A stretch of 64,000 nt of DNA from Xanthobacteraceae bacterium (GTDB lineage Bacteria > Pseudomonadota > Alphaproteobacteria > Rhizobiales > Xanthobacteraceae): the NCBI GenBank assembly GCA_019746355.1, contig JAIESC010000140.1:17844-81843 (forward strand). The letters run 5' to 3'. Positions within the stretch are counted from its first letter, which is position 1; every line of letters starts with the position of its first letter. The notes under the pieces are model-generated. The model did not search any database, was not told the origin of the DNA, and worked only from the letters and a program-made list of their open reading frames with translations. A program made the position numbers and the translations under genes. Below, in pieces: positions 36,401 to 44,045 of this stretch.

Positions 36401-37170
36401 CGGTTGTGATAGGCGAACGCGTCGTTCGGGGTGGCCTTGATGACGAGGTCGAAGTCCGGCACCGCGCGGTCGGGTTCGCCCTTGGCGCGGTAGGTCATGG
36501 CGCGGTTGTAGATCGTCAGCGTGCTTTTCGGATTGAGCCGGATCGCCGCGGTGAGGTCGGCGATGGCGCGCTCGTAGTCGCGCTTCTCATACAAAGCGTG
36601 GCTGCGCGTCGAATAATAGGTTGGGTTCTTCGAATCGTATTTGATCGCCTCGTCGAGATCGGCGATGGCCTTGTCGAGTTCGCCCTTGGCCTTGTAGATC
36701 GCCGCCCGCGCGAAATGGACCGCGCTCTTGCCGTCGCGCGCGATGGCCTCGCTGAGGTCGCTGAGCGCCGCGTCCTGGTCGCCCTTCTCACGCAGCGCGT
36801 CGCCGCGATGGAAATACGCCGTCGCCATCACGCTCGGCTTGTCGCGATGGGCGTCGATGATCACGGTGCAGGCTGCAATCAGCGCGGCCTGCGGCGCGTC
36901 CTTGTTCAGACAGGCTGCACGCTCCTGCGTGTTCTGCGGAACCGGCTCGGGCCTGGGCCTCGCCTGCTGCTGCTGTGGAGCTTGCGGCTGCGCCGCCGGA
37001 CCGCGCTGCGGCTGTGCCGGCGCGGCCTGCGGACGTTGCGGCGGATAATATCGACGTGGCTGCTCCTGCCGAGCCCACGGAGGCAATTGCGCGAAAGCAG
37101 GCGCCGCCTGCAGCAGATACACTGCCGCCAGCGCAACGCCGCCCATGACGTGCCGCATTCCCGTTTTCAT
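30448..37170 (-). CDS. Giant secreted TPR-repeat protein, 2240 residues
   Basis: One uninterrupted 6.7-kb gene. A signal peptide (ends QAAPAFAQ) is followed by a Pro/Gln-rich spacer to about residue 75. From about residue 90 to 2200 there is an almost perfect run of roughly 60 TPR units of 34 residues, each with the consensus DRAIADFDQAIKLDP and AYYNRGLAY. One unit near residues 1195-1230 is degenerate (AADPKDRANRQLGYDRGAA), and the units near residues 2020-2080 are also weak. The last 30 residues (VQAGGRFSFWR) cap the array. It should be periplasmic or exported and act as a long superhelical scaffold. GAGGCGGAA before the ATG supports the start. Partner and function are unknown. Confidence 0.9.
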   Translation of the reverse strand: MKTGMRHVMGGVALAAVYLLQAAPAFAQLPPWARQEQPRRYYPPQRPQAAPAQPQRGPAAQPQAPQQQQARPRPEPVPQNTQERAACLNKDAPQAALIAACTVIIDAHRDKPSVMATAYFHRGDALREKGDQDAALSDLSEAIARDGKSAVHFARAAIYKAKGELDKAIADLDEAIKYDSKNPTYYSTRSHALYEKRDYERAIADLTAAIRLNPKSTLTIYNRAMTYRAKGEPDRAVPDFDLVIKATPNDAFAYHNRGLAYRDMRDYDRAIRDFDAATKINSSFSAAINDRGLAYVSKGETDSAIKDFELAIQINPKDSLAFNNRGLAYRNKGETDAALNSYDQAILISPDFALAYYNRGNAYYDKRDYDRAIQDYNQALKINPNYALAYYDRGVVYYDRHDYQKAVTDLSKAIELDPRDSLAYYNRGLTYRAMGDMDKSLADFDRSIKLDPKNPLPYYNRGLAARDKGDLDRAVADFSQSIRMDARNALAFYNRGLAYWERREFDKALADYEQAIRINPGYAPTYYSRGLAYFERRDYDRAINDLNQAINGRPNYPLAFNIRGLAYLAKGETDRGIQDFDQAVRLDPKFAVAFNNRGEAYQGKRDHERALADFDAAIKANPNYEQAYVNRGAIYRDRRDFERAAADFGQALKINPKSAAAYNNRGFALWNRGLSDEAIADFEQAIKLDPKFAAAYANRGTTYYDKRDYNRAIEDFNQAIRLNPNSPQPYHDRGLAYRDKGDSGRAIADFDQAIKLDPKFAAAYASRGLAYSNRQDFSRALADLDNAIRLDGKFAGAYNDRGLVNAATGKTDRAIADFTQAIRLNPNYDIAYNNRGLTYKARGDVDRAIEDFNQAVKVNPKYDIAFNNRGLIYREKGETDRAIADFSAAIAANPKYETAYTHRGQMLRGKGDLDGAIKDFDAAIKLNPNDAQSLYSRGSALAAKRDFDRAIADLDAAIKLNPGFAVAYHERGAAHLAKGRADRAIADFDQAVRHNPNFDIAFHNRGLAHRARGDNERAVADFDRAIRINPGFAAAFHNRGLAQHDRGDYDRAIADLTQAMKLDSNNFAAYNDRAIAYGAKGDSDRAIKDFDQVVKLDPSNAVALNNRGVAYRNKGQAERAIADFDAAIKLDAKYAVALYNRGTTHYDKLDFDRAIASFDQVIALDPANVLALHDRGVARYDKNDYERAIADFEQLVKLDVKMTVAADPKDRANRQLGYDRGAAEPPKQLRINPSFALAYNDRGLEAASKGEFDRALADFNQSVRINPNHAPAYYNRGNAHYGKRDLDRALTDFDQAIKLDPRSALAYYDRGLTHYERRDYDRALADFDTTIKLDPKDAFAYYNRGMAHYGRQDFDRAIADFSQAIKLDGKIALAYHNRGNALARQRDYDKAIADLDQAIKLDGNASRAFNDRGLAYGAKGELDRAIKDFDQAITLDTKGAPAYVNRGVAFSVKGDAGRALADYEQAIQINPTYAFAHYNRGNAYYDKGEYDRAIESYNEAIKLNPSDPVVYHNRGNAFANKRDIDRAIADQNQALKLNPNYALALSDRGLVYGARGDFDRAVADFDQAIKLDPRNALAFYNRGLTLRNRGELDRAIADFEAAIRHNPSHMAALYARGNAYLTKREFDRAIADLEQAIKLNPGLAVAYYDRGVAYGVKGDTDRAIADFDQALKLNPSDALALNNRGYAYRVKGDMAKAAADYEAAIKLDANQAAAYFNRGNAYYEKKDYDRAMADLDQAIKLNANYALALYNRGLVLREKGELDRALADFARVAQIEPKNAAAFNNLGLGYRSRGEIDKALASFDQAVKLDPGMAIGFNNRGAAFGMKGDMDRAIADLDQAIKLDPKDPRAFHNRGFAWRNKGDPDRAVADFDAALKLDPNYTVALYNRGNAYFLKKEYDRAIADQTAAIKLEPSYAAAYNSRGLAYDDKRDYDRAIADFNQSLKLNPNDPLVYNNRGFAYRNKGDTDRAIADYQQAIKLDPNYALALYNRGIAYYDKREFDRASTDLNAAIKLNPNAAGAFRERGITSYDKRDFDMATPDTDAMVRSAASFAIPPNNRASAYENRRDDDRVIQEVNQTIKNNAAPAVAHYNRANIFYGTRDYKQAIQYYNQAIKLQPDNAEALNRRCGARAIVGDLKAAVEDCSASLNLKPNNASALDNRGMAYLKMGQPEQALTDYDEALKLNPNAPAALYGRGVAKLMKGDVEASNADFEVAKGIKPSIADEFSKVGVQAGGRFSFWR

Positions 37171-37605
37171 TTCCGCCTCTTCAGGTTGATCGGCGCTGAC
37201 ACGACGCCGGACCTATCCTGTGCCTGCACGCGGTCTATAGACCGGGCGGCTTGGTAAACGTTGGGGTTTCGGCGGGTAACATTAATCTGCGCGCGACAAT
37301 TTTTCCGATGAGCCGTTAAGTTTCGCGCCGCCTGCTGCGTGCGCGTCTATGCGCCGATCACACGGAAGCACGCGCTATTTCGCTGCACTCTGAAAATTCG
37401 TGGTGAAGCGCGTGTCGACAAAACGTCTCGAATTGATGCGAGTTGTTCACCACGATCGACGCGGATCGCGCGTCAGCGCCTGAGCGGTTAGTACTAACGA
37501 AAGCTATTCGTCTCGAATACCCGGTTTTTCTTGGCTTCGGCGCCACCGCACCTCTAGAAATTTCCGGCACTCCGGAACGTTCGGCGGCTTCACCGGGCAG
37601 GCGCA
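37171..37605. other. 435-bp divergent intergenic region
   Basis: This gap separates the giant TPR gene (minus) and the PBP gene (plus) and must hold both promoters. It is less GC-rich than the genes. I see no tRNA, no convincing small gene and no clear -35/-10 pair on either strand. Only short palindromic scraps are present, such as CTCG-N8-CGAG near 37427-37443. Confidence 0.5.
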
Positions 37606-40398
37606 ATGAACCTTATCCTCGTCAAGATGTTTGCCACTGCGCTGGCGCTGGCGCAGGTGACGACGCGTCCGGAATCGGTGAAGCTCGAATTCGATCCGGT
37701 CAACGATCAGGCCGAGGTCGTGCAGCTCCTCAAGGACGGCTGCACGCACATGCGCAAGGCCTTCGACATCGAGGACCTCAATCTCGACGTCCTGATCGAC
37801 ACCGCGCTGTCTGACCCGCAAACGGTAGCCGGAGAAATCCGCGCCTTCCGCGGCATCAACTTCGACGAGCTCGCGATCGCCTACAAGCAGTTCTGCGGCA
37901 ACGCCACGGTCGAGAACTCGGCGTTCGATATGAAGCCGGTGATTGAATTTTACAACGGCGTCGCCGCGAACCTGCCCGACCACAACAAGCTCAAGGGCCT
38001 GAAGTTGCCCGGCACCAGCACCGTGCTGGACATCAAGGGCGAGAAGTTCGCCGAGTTGTTCGAGTCCGATCAGCGCCGCGTCTGGGTGCCGCTGAAGCAG
38101 ATTCCCGAATACGTGCAGCTCGCCTTTGTCGCCGCCGAAGACAAGCGCTTCTACCAGCACAAGGGCATCGACGAGCGCGGCCTGATCCGCGCTTTCATCA
38201 CCAACATCGCCGAGCCCGGCCGGCCGCAGGGCGGCTCGACCATCACCCAGCAGGTCGCCAAGAACCTGCTGGTCGGCGACGACGTGAGCTATGAGCGCAA
38301 AATCCGCGAGATGATCGTCGCCTCGCGCATCGATCAGGCGCTGAGCAAGGACGAAATTCTCGAGATCTACCTGAACTCGATCTACCTCGGCCGCGGCGCC
38401 TGGGGCATCGACATGGCGGCGCACGGCTACTTCAAGAAGCCGGCGTCGGCGCTCACCGTCACCGAAGGTGCGATGCTCGCCGCCATGGCCAAGGGGCCGT
38501 CCTACTTCAGCCCGGACCGTTATCCCGAGCGCGCCCGCGAGCGCTACGCCTACGTGCTCAAGCGCATGCAGGAGGACAAGATCGCAGGCACCGAGAACGT
38601 CACGCCGGGCGTGACCGGCGGCCCGCGCATCGTGCCCTACGAGAAGCCCAAGCGCGAAGGCGGCTTCCATTTCGTCGACCATCTGATGCGTGAGGCAAAA
38701 ACCCTCGTCGGCATGCAGTCGCTGACCTCGGAATCCTTCACGGTCCGCTCGACCATCAATTCGAAGCTGCAGCGGGCCACCGAACAGGCCTTGCAGGACG
38801 GGCTCGCGCGTTACGAGGCAAAGAGCGGCCGCGCCGTCTACCACGGACCGGAGCTGAGCCTCGGCGAGGTCGTCGCCCGCATCACCACCGAGCAGAGCAC
38901 CCGCGCGCTGCGACGCGGCCGCGTCATGAAACCGATCTGGCAGATCGCGCTGCAGACCGCGAAGCTGCCGCTCTACGACGTGCACTGGCCGATTGCCGTG
39001 GTGCTGGGCCGCAGCGCGGAAAACGGCCGCTCGCAGATCCGCGTCGGCCTGCGCGACGGGCGCATTGTGCCGCTGTCGCTGCCGGAGCACGTCTCGCCGG
39101 AGATGCTGAAGCTCAACGACGTGATCTTCGTCAACGTCGTCGAAGGCAATAAGCCGACCGAAGCCAAGGCCGAGCTGCGGATCAAGCCCAAGGTGCAGGG
39201 CGCGGCGCTGGTGCTCGAGAACAAGTCCGGCCGGATCCTGGCGATGGTCGGCGGCTTTTCCTATCCGCTGAGCCAGCTCAACCGCACGACGCAGGCGCTG
39301 CGCCAGCCCGGTTCCTCGATCAAGCCGCTCACCTATCTCGCCGCGCTGCACCGCGGCCTGCAGCCGAACACGCTGGTGACCGACCAGCCGGTGACGCTGC
39401 CGCCGATCCCCGGCGTCAGCACGCACTACTGGTCGCCGAAGAACTACGACGGCCAGAGCTGGGGCTCGATGACGCTGCGCCGGGCGCTCGAGCAGTCGAA
39501 AAACCTCGTCACCACGCGGCTGCTCGATGGCGGCATCGACAAGGATCCGACCAAGAGCCTGGAACAAATCTGCGAGCTGGCGCTTGAAGCCAGGATTTAT
39601 CCCGAGTGCATGAAGAACTATCCGTTCATCCTTGGCGCCCAGGCACTGCGCATGATCGACCTTGCCGGCTTCTACGCGGCGATCGCCAACGAAGGCCAGC
39701 GCGTCATCCCCTACACGATCGACGCCATCGAGAAGAACGGCCAGGCGGTCTATCGCCACGATGCCGGCAGGCCGGTGATCATGGCGGGCGGCGACCGCGC
39801 CGCGTTCTTCCAGCTTCGCACCATCCTCGAAGGCGTGGTGGCGCGCGGCACGGCGGCCGCGATGAAGCACCTGACCGGCTTTGCCGGCGGCAAGACCGGC
39901 ACCACCGACAACGAGAACGACGCCTGGTTCGCAGGCTTCACCAGCGACGTCACCGTCGTCGCCTGGGTCGGCTATGACAACGCCCGCGGCAAACAGACGC
40001 TGGGCCGCGGCGGCACCGGCGGCCAGGTCGCGGTCCCGATCGTCGAGCAGATCATGCAGGCGGCGTGGAATTTCCAGTCGCCGAAGGCGCCGCTGCCGCC
40101 GCCGTCGGCCGAGGCGGCCCGCTATCTCAAGCCCATGCCGATCGACCTCAACAGTGGACAACGGCTGGCATCGGCCAAAAACGGCGGTTTCACCGAATAT
40201 TTCCGTCTCGACGCGCAAAAGAAGCTGCGCGACACTCAATTTGCGCTGGCTGGCCGCCATTCCCTGGCACGGAGCGGGCCGATGCCCGCCCCCGCCGCGA
40301 ACGACGACCGGCCACGCGAGCCACAGCCGGGTGTTATCCAGCGGCCCAATCCGATGGACCGGATGCCGCGTACGTTACGGGAATTGTTCAGGCTTTGA
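37606..40398 (+). CDS. Bifunctional penicillin-binding protein 1A family (transglycosylase/transpeptidase)
   Basis: A 930-residue class A PBP. The glycosyltransferase-51 domain shows AAEDKRFYQHKGID with Glu178 and QGGSTITQQVAKN (about 205). The transpeptidase shows SSIK with Ser570 and Lys573, a SKN motif (EQSKNLVTT) and KTGTTDN at 763. It polymerises and cross-links peptidoglycan. The N-terminus is unusual: instead of a cytoplasmic tail and one strong helix there is only a weak hydrophobic start (ILVKMFATALALA) followed by ~130 residues not resembling known PBP1A domains. It may be exported by this segment, or the start is misplaced. Divergent from the giant TPR gene. Confidence 0.88.
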   Translation: MNLILVKMFATALALAQVTTRPESVKLEFDPVNDQAEVVQLLKDGCTHMRKAFDIEDLNLDVLIDTALSDPQTVAGEIRAFRGINFDELAIAYKQFCGNATVENSAFDMKPVIEFYNGVAANLPDHNKLKGLKLPGTSTVLDIKGEKFAELFESDQRRVWVPLKQIPEYVQLAFVAAEDKRFYQHKGIDERGLIRAFITNIAEPGRPQGGSTITQQVAKNLLVGDDVSYERKIREMIVASRIDQALSKDEILEIYLNSIYLGRGAWGIDMAAHGYFKKPASALTVTEGAMLAAMAKGPSYFSPDRYPERARERYAYVLKRMQEDKIAGTENVTPGVTGGPRIVPYEKPKREGGFHFVDHLMREAKTLVGMQSLTSESFTVRSTINSKLQRATEQALQDGLARYEAKSGRAVYHGPELSLGEVVARITTEQSTRALRRGRVMKPIWQIALQTAKLPLYDVHWPIAVVLGRSAENGRSQIRVGLRDGRIVPLSLPEHVSPEMLKLNDVIFVNVVEGNKPTEAKAELRIKPKVQGAALVLENKSGRILAMVGGFSYPLSQLNRTTQALRQPGSSIKPLTYLAALHRGLQPNTLVTDQPVTLPPIPGVSTHYWSPKNYDGQSWGSMTLRRALEQSKNLVTTRLLDGGIDKDPTKSLEQICELALEARIYPECMKNYPFILGAQALRMIDLAGFYAAIANEGQRVIPYTIDAIEKNGQAVYRHDAGRPVIMAGGDRAAFFQLRTILEGVVARGTAAAMKHLTGFAGGKTGTTDNENDAWFAGFTSDVTVVAWVGYDNARGKQTLGRGGTGGQVAVPIVEQIMQAAWNFQSPKAPLPPPSAEAARYLKPMPIDLNSGQRLASAKNGGFTEYFRLDAQKKLRDTQFALAGRHSLARSGPMPAPAANDDRPREPQPGVIQRPNPMDRMPRTLRELFRL

Positions 40399-40474
40399 GG
40401 GTGAACCGCCGCACATAAAGCGGCCACTAACTTGTGGGAATTGAATCAGAACTCGGAGAGTCAGGGTAACAGCC

Positions 40475-41506
40475 ATGTGGATCAAAAGCTCGACTGCCAC
40501 GCTGCTGGCGTTTGCGACCACCGTCGCCTTCGCCGCGGCGCAGGACTACCAGATCGTGAAGGTGGCTTCGGTCGCCGGCGCTGCCGTCGACTCGCTCAAG
40601 CCCAAGACCATCTTCTTCACCGATCACCGCGCCGACGAGACGTCGGACAAGGGCGCGTTCATCCGCTTCGAGGAGTGGCTGAAGACGCGGCCGGTTGAGG
40701 CCAAGTACCTCAACATCTTCCCGAGCTTCCGCGAGGGCATGGTCCACAAGATCATCGACGGTTCGAAGAAGGAGGTGAAGGACGAGCTGCAGATGTACGT
40801 CACCGAGGCGCGCTTCATGCTGTCGCGCCCGGCCGACAAGGTCGACCTCAAGGCCTTCGCCACGCTGCCGTTCGTGCAGAGCATCGACCCGTCGATCAAG
40901 CACGAGGCGATCAAGCCGTCCGACGTTTCGACCATGAAGGACGAGAAGGGTACGAACAACAAGAACCCGGACCGCAACTGGTGCGAGGGCGCGGGCGTCA
41001 CCGCCTGCATCCGCTCGAACTACAAGCTTGAGGGCAAGCTGCCGATCGGCGTAGCCCTCGCCAACAAGCTGCGCGACAGCGAGAAGAAGCTGTCGGACAC
41101 GATCGAGTTCGAAAGCGAGATGCGGCTCCTCAGCGCGGCCGACATCGACGCCGAGGGCTTGAAGAAGCTCACCGGCGTGAACACGCCGGTCGCCGGCGTG
41201 CTCGAGCAGAACATGTTCTACGTCAACCAGGTGATGCGCTTCGGCAAGCTCCTCGCCGTATTCCAGCCGAACCCGGCGGACGCCAAGAGCACCATCACCA
41301 CGGTGGTGATCGCGCTTGCGGTCGGCTCCAGCACGCTCGAGCAGAAGAAGAAGTACGAGAACGTCCCGGTGCTGCGCAACCTCGTGCCGTCGCAGGTGCT
41401 GCTCGGCAACAGCTCGTTCAACACCGGCAACTCGATCAGCGCCGGCCTGCCGAGCTACGTCCGCAACCGGATCAAGGCCATCGCCGGAATCCTCGACCGC
41501 GGCTGA
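40475..41506 (+). CDS. Secreted protein of unknown function
   Basis: A 343-residue protein with a signal peptide (ending TVAFAAAQ). The mature part is rich in charged and Lys residues, with two cysteines close together (NWCEGAGVTACIRSNYKLEG) that could form a disulfide. The C-terminal half (MRLLSAADIDAEGLKKLTG, then QVMRFGKLLAVFQPNP, then VIALAVGSSTLEQKKKY) looks like a folded lipid- or ligand-binding domain, but I cannot assign a family. It lies 76 bp after the PBP gene and is followed by a strong terminator, so it ends that unit. Confidence 0.7.
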   Translation: MWIKSSTATLLAFATTVAFAAAQDYQIVKVASVAGAAVDSLKPKTIFFTDHRADETSDKGAFIRFEEWLKTRPVEAKYLNIFPSFREGMVHKIIDGSKKEVKDELQMYVTEARFMLSRPADKVDLKAFATLPFVQSIDPSIKHEAIKPSDVSTMKDEKGTNNKNPDRNWCEGAGVTACIRSNYKLEGKLPIGVALANKLRDSEKKLSDTIEFESEMRLLSAADIDAEGLKKLTGVNTPVAGVLEQNMFYVNQVMRFGKLLAVFQPNPADAKSTITTVVIALAVGSSTLEQKKKYENVPVLRNLVPSQVLLGNSSFNTGNSISAGLPSYVRNRIKAIAGILDRG

Positions 41507-41537
41507 GATCGCGGCGCTCCCAGGTTCCCCTGACACG

Positions 41538-41570
41538 AGCGGCCCGCCGAAAGGCGGGCCGCTTTGTTTT
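41538..41570 (+). terminator. Rho-independent terminator
   Basis: AGCGGCCCGCC and GGCGGGCCGCT pair perfectly over 11 bp around a GAAA loop and are followed by TTGTTTTC. It ends the transcript of the secreted-protein gene and insulates the TetR gene. Confidence 0.9.
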
Positions 41571-41603
41571 CAGCTCTTGACTGACTCGGACGACCATCCT
41601 ACA

Positions 41604-41624
41604 AATTAGGACGATCGCCCAATT
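41604..41624. promoter_or_regulatory. Candidate TetR autoregulatory operator
   Basis: An imperfect dyad centred on CGATCG (AATTAGGA before it, CCCAATT after it) lies 11 bp before the ATG of the TetR gene. Seven of ten base pairs match. Position and symmetry suit repressor self-control. Confidence 0.4.
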
Positions 41625-41634
41625 CCGGTGTATC

Positions 41635-42228
41635 ATGCGTGACAAGACCACCCGCGACCAGATCGTCGAAGCGGCCGATCAGTTGTTTTATCGGCAAGGC
41701 TACGCGCACACCTCGTTCTCGGACATTGCCGATGCCGTGCGGATTTCGCGCGGCAATTTTTATTACCACTTCAAAACCAAGGACGGGATTCTGGATGCCG
41801 TGATCGAGGCCCGTCTGACGAGCACCCGGACGATGCTGGAACGATGGGAAATGGAAGGAAGCACCCCCGAGGAACGAATCCGGAGCTTTATTCATATCCT
41901 GATCGCCAATCGCGCCGATATCAAACGCTACGGCTGCCCGGTCGGCACGCTCTGCGGCGAGCTTGCGAAGCTCGATCATGCCGCGCAAGCCGAAGCCAAT
42001 CAGCTCTTCACGCTGTTTCGCACCTGGCTGCGCCGGCAGTTCGCGCGGCTCGGCCGCGAGGCCGATGCCGACGCGCTGGCGATGCATCTGCTCGCCCGCA
42101 GTCAAGGCGTTGCGACGCTGGCCAATGCCTTTCACGACGAAAAATTCATCAGGCAAGAAGTGAAAGAGATGTGCGACTGGCTGCGATCGTGCACGGAAAG
42201 CGTTGTGCGACAGCCACCAGGTCATTGA
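41635..42228 (+). CDS. TetR/AcrR family transcriptional regulator
   Basis: A 197-residue regulator. The helix-turn-helix is typical (TSFSDIADAVRISRGNFYYHFKTKDGIL within residues 25-52, with the FYYHF signature). A C-terminal ligand domain with CPVGTLCGELAKLD is of the TetR_C_6/YxaF type. The downstream YciI-like gene begins 11 bp after the stop and the Tag gene after that, so regulator and two small enzymes form one unit. Confidence 0.9.
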   Translation: MRDKTTRDQIVEAADQLFYRQGYAHTSFSDIADAVRISRGNFYYHFKTKDGILDAVIEARLTSTRTMLERWEMEGSTPEERIRSFIHILIANRADIKRYGCPVGTLCGELAKLDHAAQAEANQLFTLFRTWLRRQFARLGREADADALAMHLLARSQGVATLANAFHDEKFIRQEVKEMCDWLRSCTESVVRQPPGH

Positions 42229-42239
42229 AAGGGCGTCTG

Positions 42240-42527
42240 ATGTTTGTCGTGCTGCTCAGGTTTTCCGGCAACAAAGGCCAGGCCGGCCAGTTCATGGAAG
42301 GCCACAAAGAATGGCTCAAGCGCGGCTTTGACGAGGGCGTGTTTTTGCTGGCCGGCAGCCTTCAATCCAATTCGGGCGGCGGGATTCTGGCGCACAACAC
42401 GTCGCTGTCAGACCTGCAAGGCCGGGTGAACACCGATCCGTTTGTCGCGGAGGACGTTGTCAGCGCGGAAATCGTCGAGATCGCGCCGTCGAGAACCGAC
42501 GAGCGGCTGAAGTTCATTCTCGGGTAA
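42240..42527 (+). CDS. YciI-like domain protein
   Basis: A 95-residue alpha/beta ferredoxin-like-fold protein. The pattern MFVVLLRFSGNKGQAGQFMEGHKEWLKRGFDEGVFLLAGSL with a conserved His in GHKEWL, and DPFVAEDVVSAEIVEI near the end, fits the YciI family of small dimeric proteins that often act in catabolism. It follows the TetR gene closely and precedes tag by 5 bp. Confidence 0.75.
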   Translation: MFVVLLRFSGNKGQAGQFMEGHKEWLKRGFDEGVFLLAGSLQSNSGGGILAHNTSLSDLQGRVNTDPFVAEDVVSAEIVEIAPSRTDERLKFILG

Positions 42528-42532
42528 GCGCG

Positions 42533-43135
42533 ATGTTCGTTGGTCCCGATGGCAAATCGCGTTGCCGCTGGTGCGGTTCGGCGCCGGAGTTTCTCGCCTA
42601 TCACGATACCGAGTGGGGTTTTCCGGTCAGCGACGACCATCGCCTGTTCGAGAAATTGAGCCTGGAGGGTTTTCAGTCCGGATTGAGCTGGCGCACCATT
42701 CTTGCCAAGCGCGAGAACTTTCGCGCCGCGTTCTACAATTTCGATTTCGATCGGATCGCGCGTTTCACCGCGCGCGACGTCGCGCGTCTGCTCAAGGATG
42801 GAGGCATCGTCCGCCATCGCGGCAAGATCGAGGCTGTGATCAACAATGCACGGCGAGCGCAAGAGCTTGTCATACGGGAAGGCTCGCTCGCGGCCTTCAT
42901 CTGGCGCTACGAGCCCGACGCGAAGCAGCTTGCAAAGCCGCAGACGGCATCGACCTCACAGGAATCGCTGACCCTGTCGAAGGAGCTCAAAAGGCAAGGC
43001 TGGGCCTTCGTCGGGCCGACCACCGTCTATGCGTTTATGCAGGCGATGGGGCTGGTCAACGATCACGTCGAGGACTGCGTGATCCGCGCCAAGGTTGAGC
43101 GCGCGCGCCGGAGTTTTCGACGGCCGGAGCGCTGA
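42533..43135 (+). CDS. tag: DNA-3-methyladenine glycosylase I
   Basis: A 200-residue Tag enzyme that removes 3-methyladenine from alkylated DNA, the first step of base excision repair. Zinc-snap ligands are visible: Cys11/Cys14 (CRWCG) and His24 (YHDTEWG) at the N-terminus, and HVEDC near the C-terminus. The catalytic-pocket Glu is in SLEGFQSGLSW (residue 45). Length agrees with the family. It lies third in the TetR unit, although the adjacent genes do not suggest a dedicated alkylation response. Confidence 0.92.
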   Translation: MFVGPDGKSRCRWCGSAPEFLAYHDTEWGFPVSDDHRLFEKLSLEGFQSGLSWRTILAKRENFRAAFYNFDFDRIARFTARDVARLLKDGGIVRHRGKIEAVINNARRAQELVIREGSLAAFIWRYEPDAKQLAKPQTASTSQESLTLSKELKRQGWAFVGPTTVYAFMQAMGLVNDHVEDCVIRAKVERARRSFRRPER

Positions 43136-43145
43136 CGTCCAACGC

Positions 43146-43182
43146 AAAAAAGGTAGCGCCGGCCGCATCGCTGCGGCCGGCG
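43146..43182 (-). terminator. Rho-independent terminator of the CHAP-like gene
   Basis: Read on the minus strand, an 11-bp perfect stem (CGCCGGCCGCA with TGCGGCCGGCG, 4-nt loop) is followed after five bases by TTTTTT. It lies 20 bp past the stop of the gene at 43202. On the plus strand it also lies just past tag. Confidence 0.85.
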
Positions 43183-43201
43183 TCGAATGCCGTTGTACAG
43201 A

Positions 43202-43756
43202 TCAGTTCGAGTTCGGCGGAACGACGTAGCCCAGCACGCGCTCCTTCGGATATGGGCTTTCCCACACCTTGTTGCCGTGGTTGCCGGAGATGACGATGAT
43301 GTTGCCCGCGCCGTCGGTGCCGCGCACGATGCCGACGTGGCCGCCGTCCTTGCCGCGCGTCAGCACGACGATGGCGCCGACCCGCGGACTGTCGATGCGC
43401 TTGCCGTAGTCGAGGAACGACCTCGCGGCGCGCGAATTGGTCGTCGGATGGCCGGTGCGGCGCAGGATGAAGTTGATGAAATCGGCGCACCACAGATCGG
43501 GATAAGGCACGCCCACCTGGCGCGAGCTCGCGCCGACCCACTTCAGCGCCTCGAGGCCAATGGCGAAGATCGAAGCCTTTTTATCGGTCGAAGGGACCGA
43601 CGCGGTGACGGTCGTGTTCTCGGAACGATGCGTCGGAACCGATGCGGCCGACGAAAGAACGAACCGCTCTTCCTTTTTCTCGCCGATCGCGAAGGCGGGC
43701 GAGCACGCCGCTGCGGCAGTGGTGAAAACAAGGAGCGTCTGCAATGTGCGCTTCAT
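43202..43756 (-). CDS. CHAP-like (TIGR02594 type) secreted cysteine hydrolase
   Basis: A 184-residue exported protein with signal peptide (ends CSPAFA), a Ser/Thr-rich linker and an NlpC/P60-CHAP-like domain. The likely triad is Cys in LWCADFIN, His in GGHVGIVRG and Asn/His in ISGNHGN. Such domains cleave amide bonds in peptidoglycan or remodel it. The start at 43756 has GGAAG just upstream; an ATG at 43768 has none. It is a single gene ending at a strong terminator. Confidence 0.83.
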   Translation of the reverse strand: MKRTLQTLLVFTTAAAACSPAFAIGEKKEERFVLSSAASVPTHRSENTTVTASVPSTDKKASIFAIGLEALKWVGASSRQVGVPYPDLWCADFINFILRRTGHPTTNSRAARSFLDYGKRIDSPRVGAIVVLTRGKDGGHVGIVRGTDGAGNIIVISGNHGNKVWESPYPKERVLGYVVPPNSN

Positions 43757-44045
43757 GTTGCTTCCCATCGAGTGACTTGTGTTTCCGTCCTCCTATTTCC
43801 TGAGCCGCCGCACGCGGGAAATGGAATTTCTTGCCAGGCTTTTGCCCTTAATTTGTCCCATCGGCGGAACCGCCCCGCAAGGTTAAACGCGCCGCGCGCC
43901 GCATTTGCTTTTCGTTATGGTTAACCGCCGTAAGCCATGTATGCTGTTGATTTCAAGGCGGTTTCGGACCGACTTCCGCAGCCGCTTCAACGCCTCTCGC
44001 GATGCCGCTACGGTGTCGGCGGCGTGACCATGAAGGGGTGAGGAG

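Noticed and set aside
30448..37170. CRISPR-like periodic repeat pattern
   Set aside because: The period is 102 bp and codes for TPR units with diverged copies; there are no identical repeats with unique spacers. No CRISPR array or cas gene was seen elsewhere.
30439..37257. An uninterrupted reading frame of more than 2200 codons on the plus strand, opposite the giant TPR gene
   Set aside because: It is the mirror of a GC-rich 34-codon repeat that avoids TTA, CTA and TCA. It reads as monotonous Arg/Val/Glu/Asp repeats with no signal peptide or fold, while the minus strand shows perfect TPR consensus and a ribosome-binding site.
37504..40260. A ~900-codon open frame on the minus strand opposite the PBP gene
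   Set aside because: Same shadow composition; all PBP motifs are on the plus strand.
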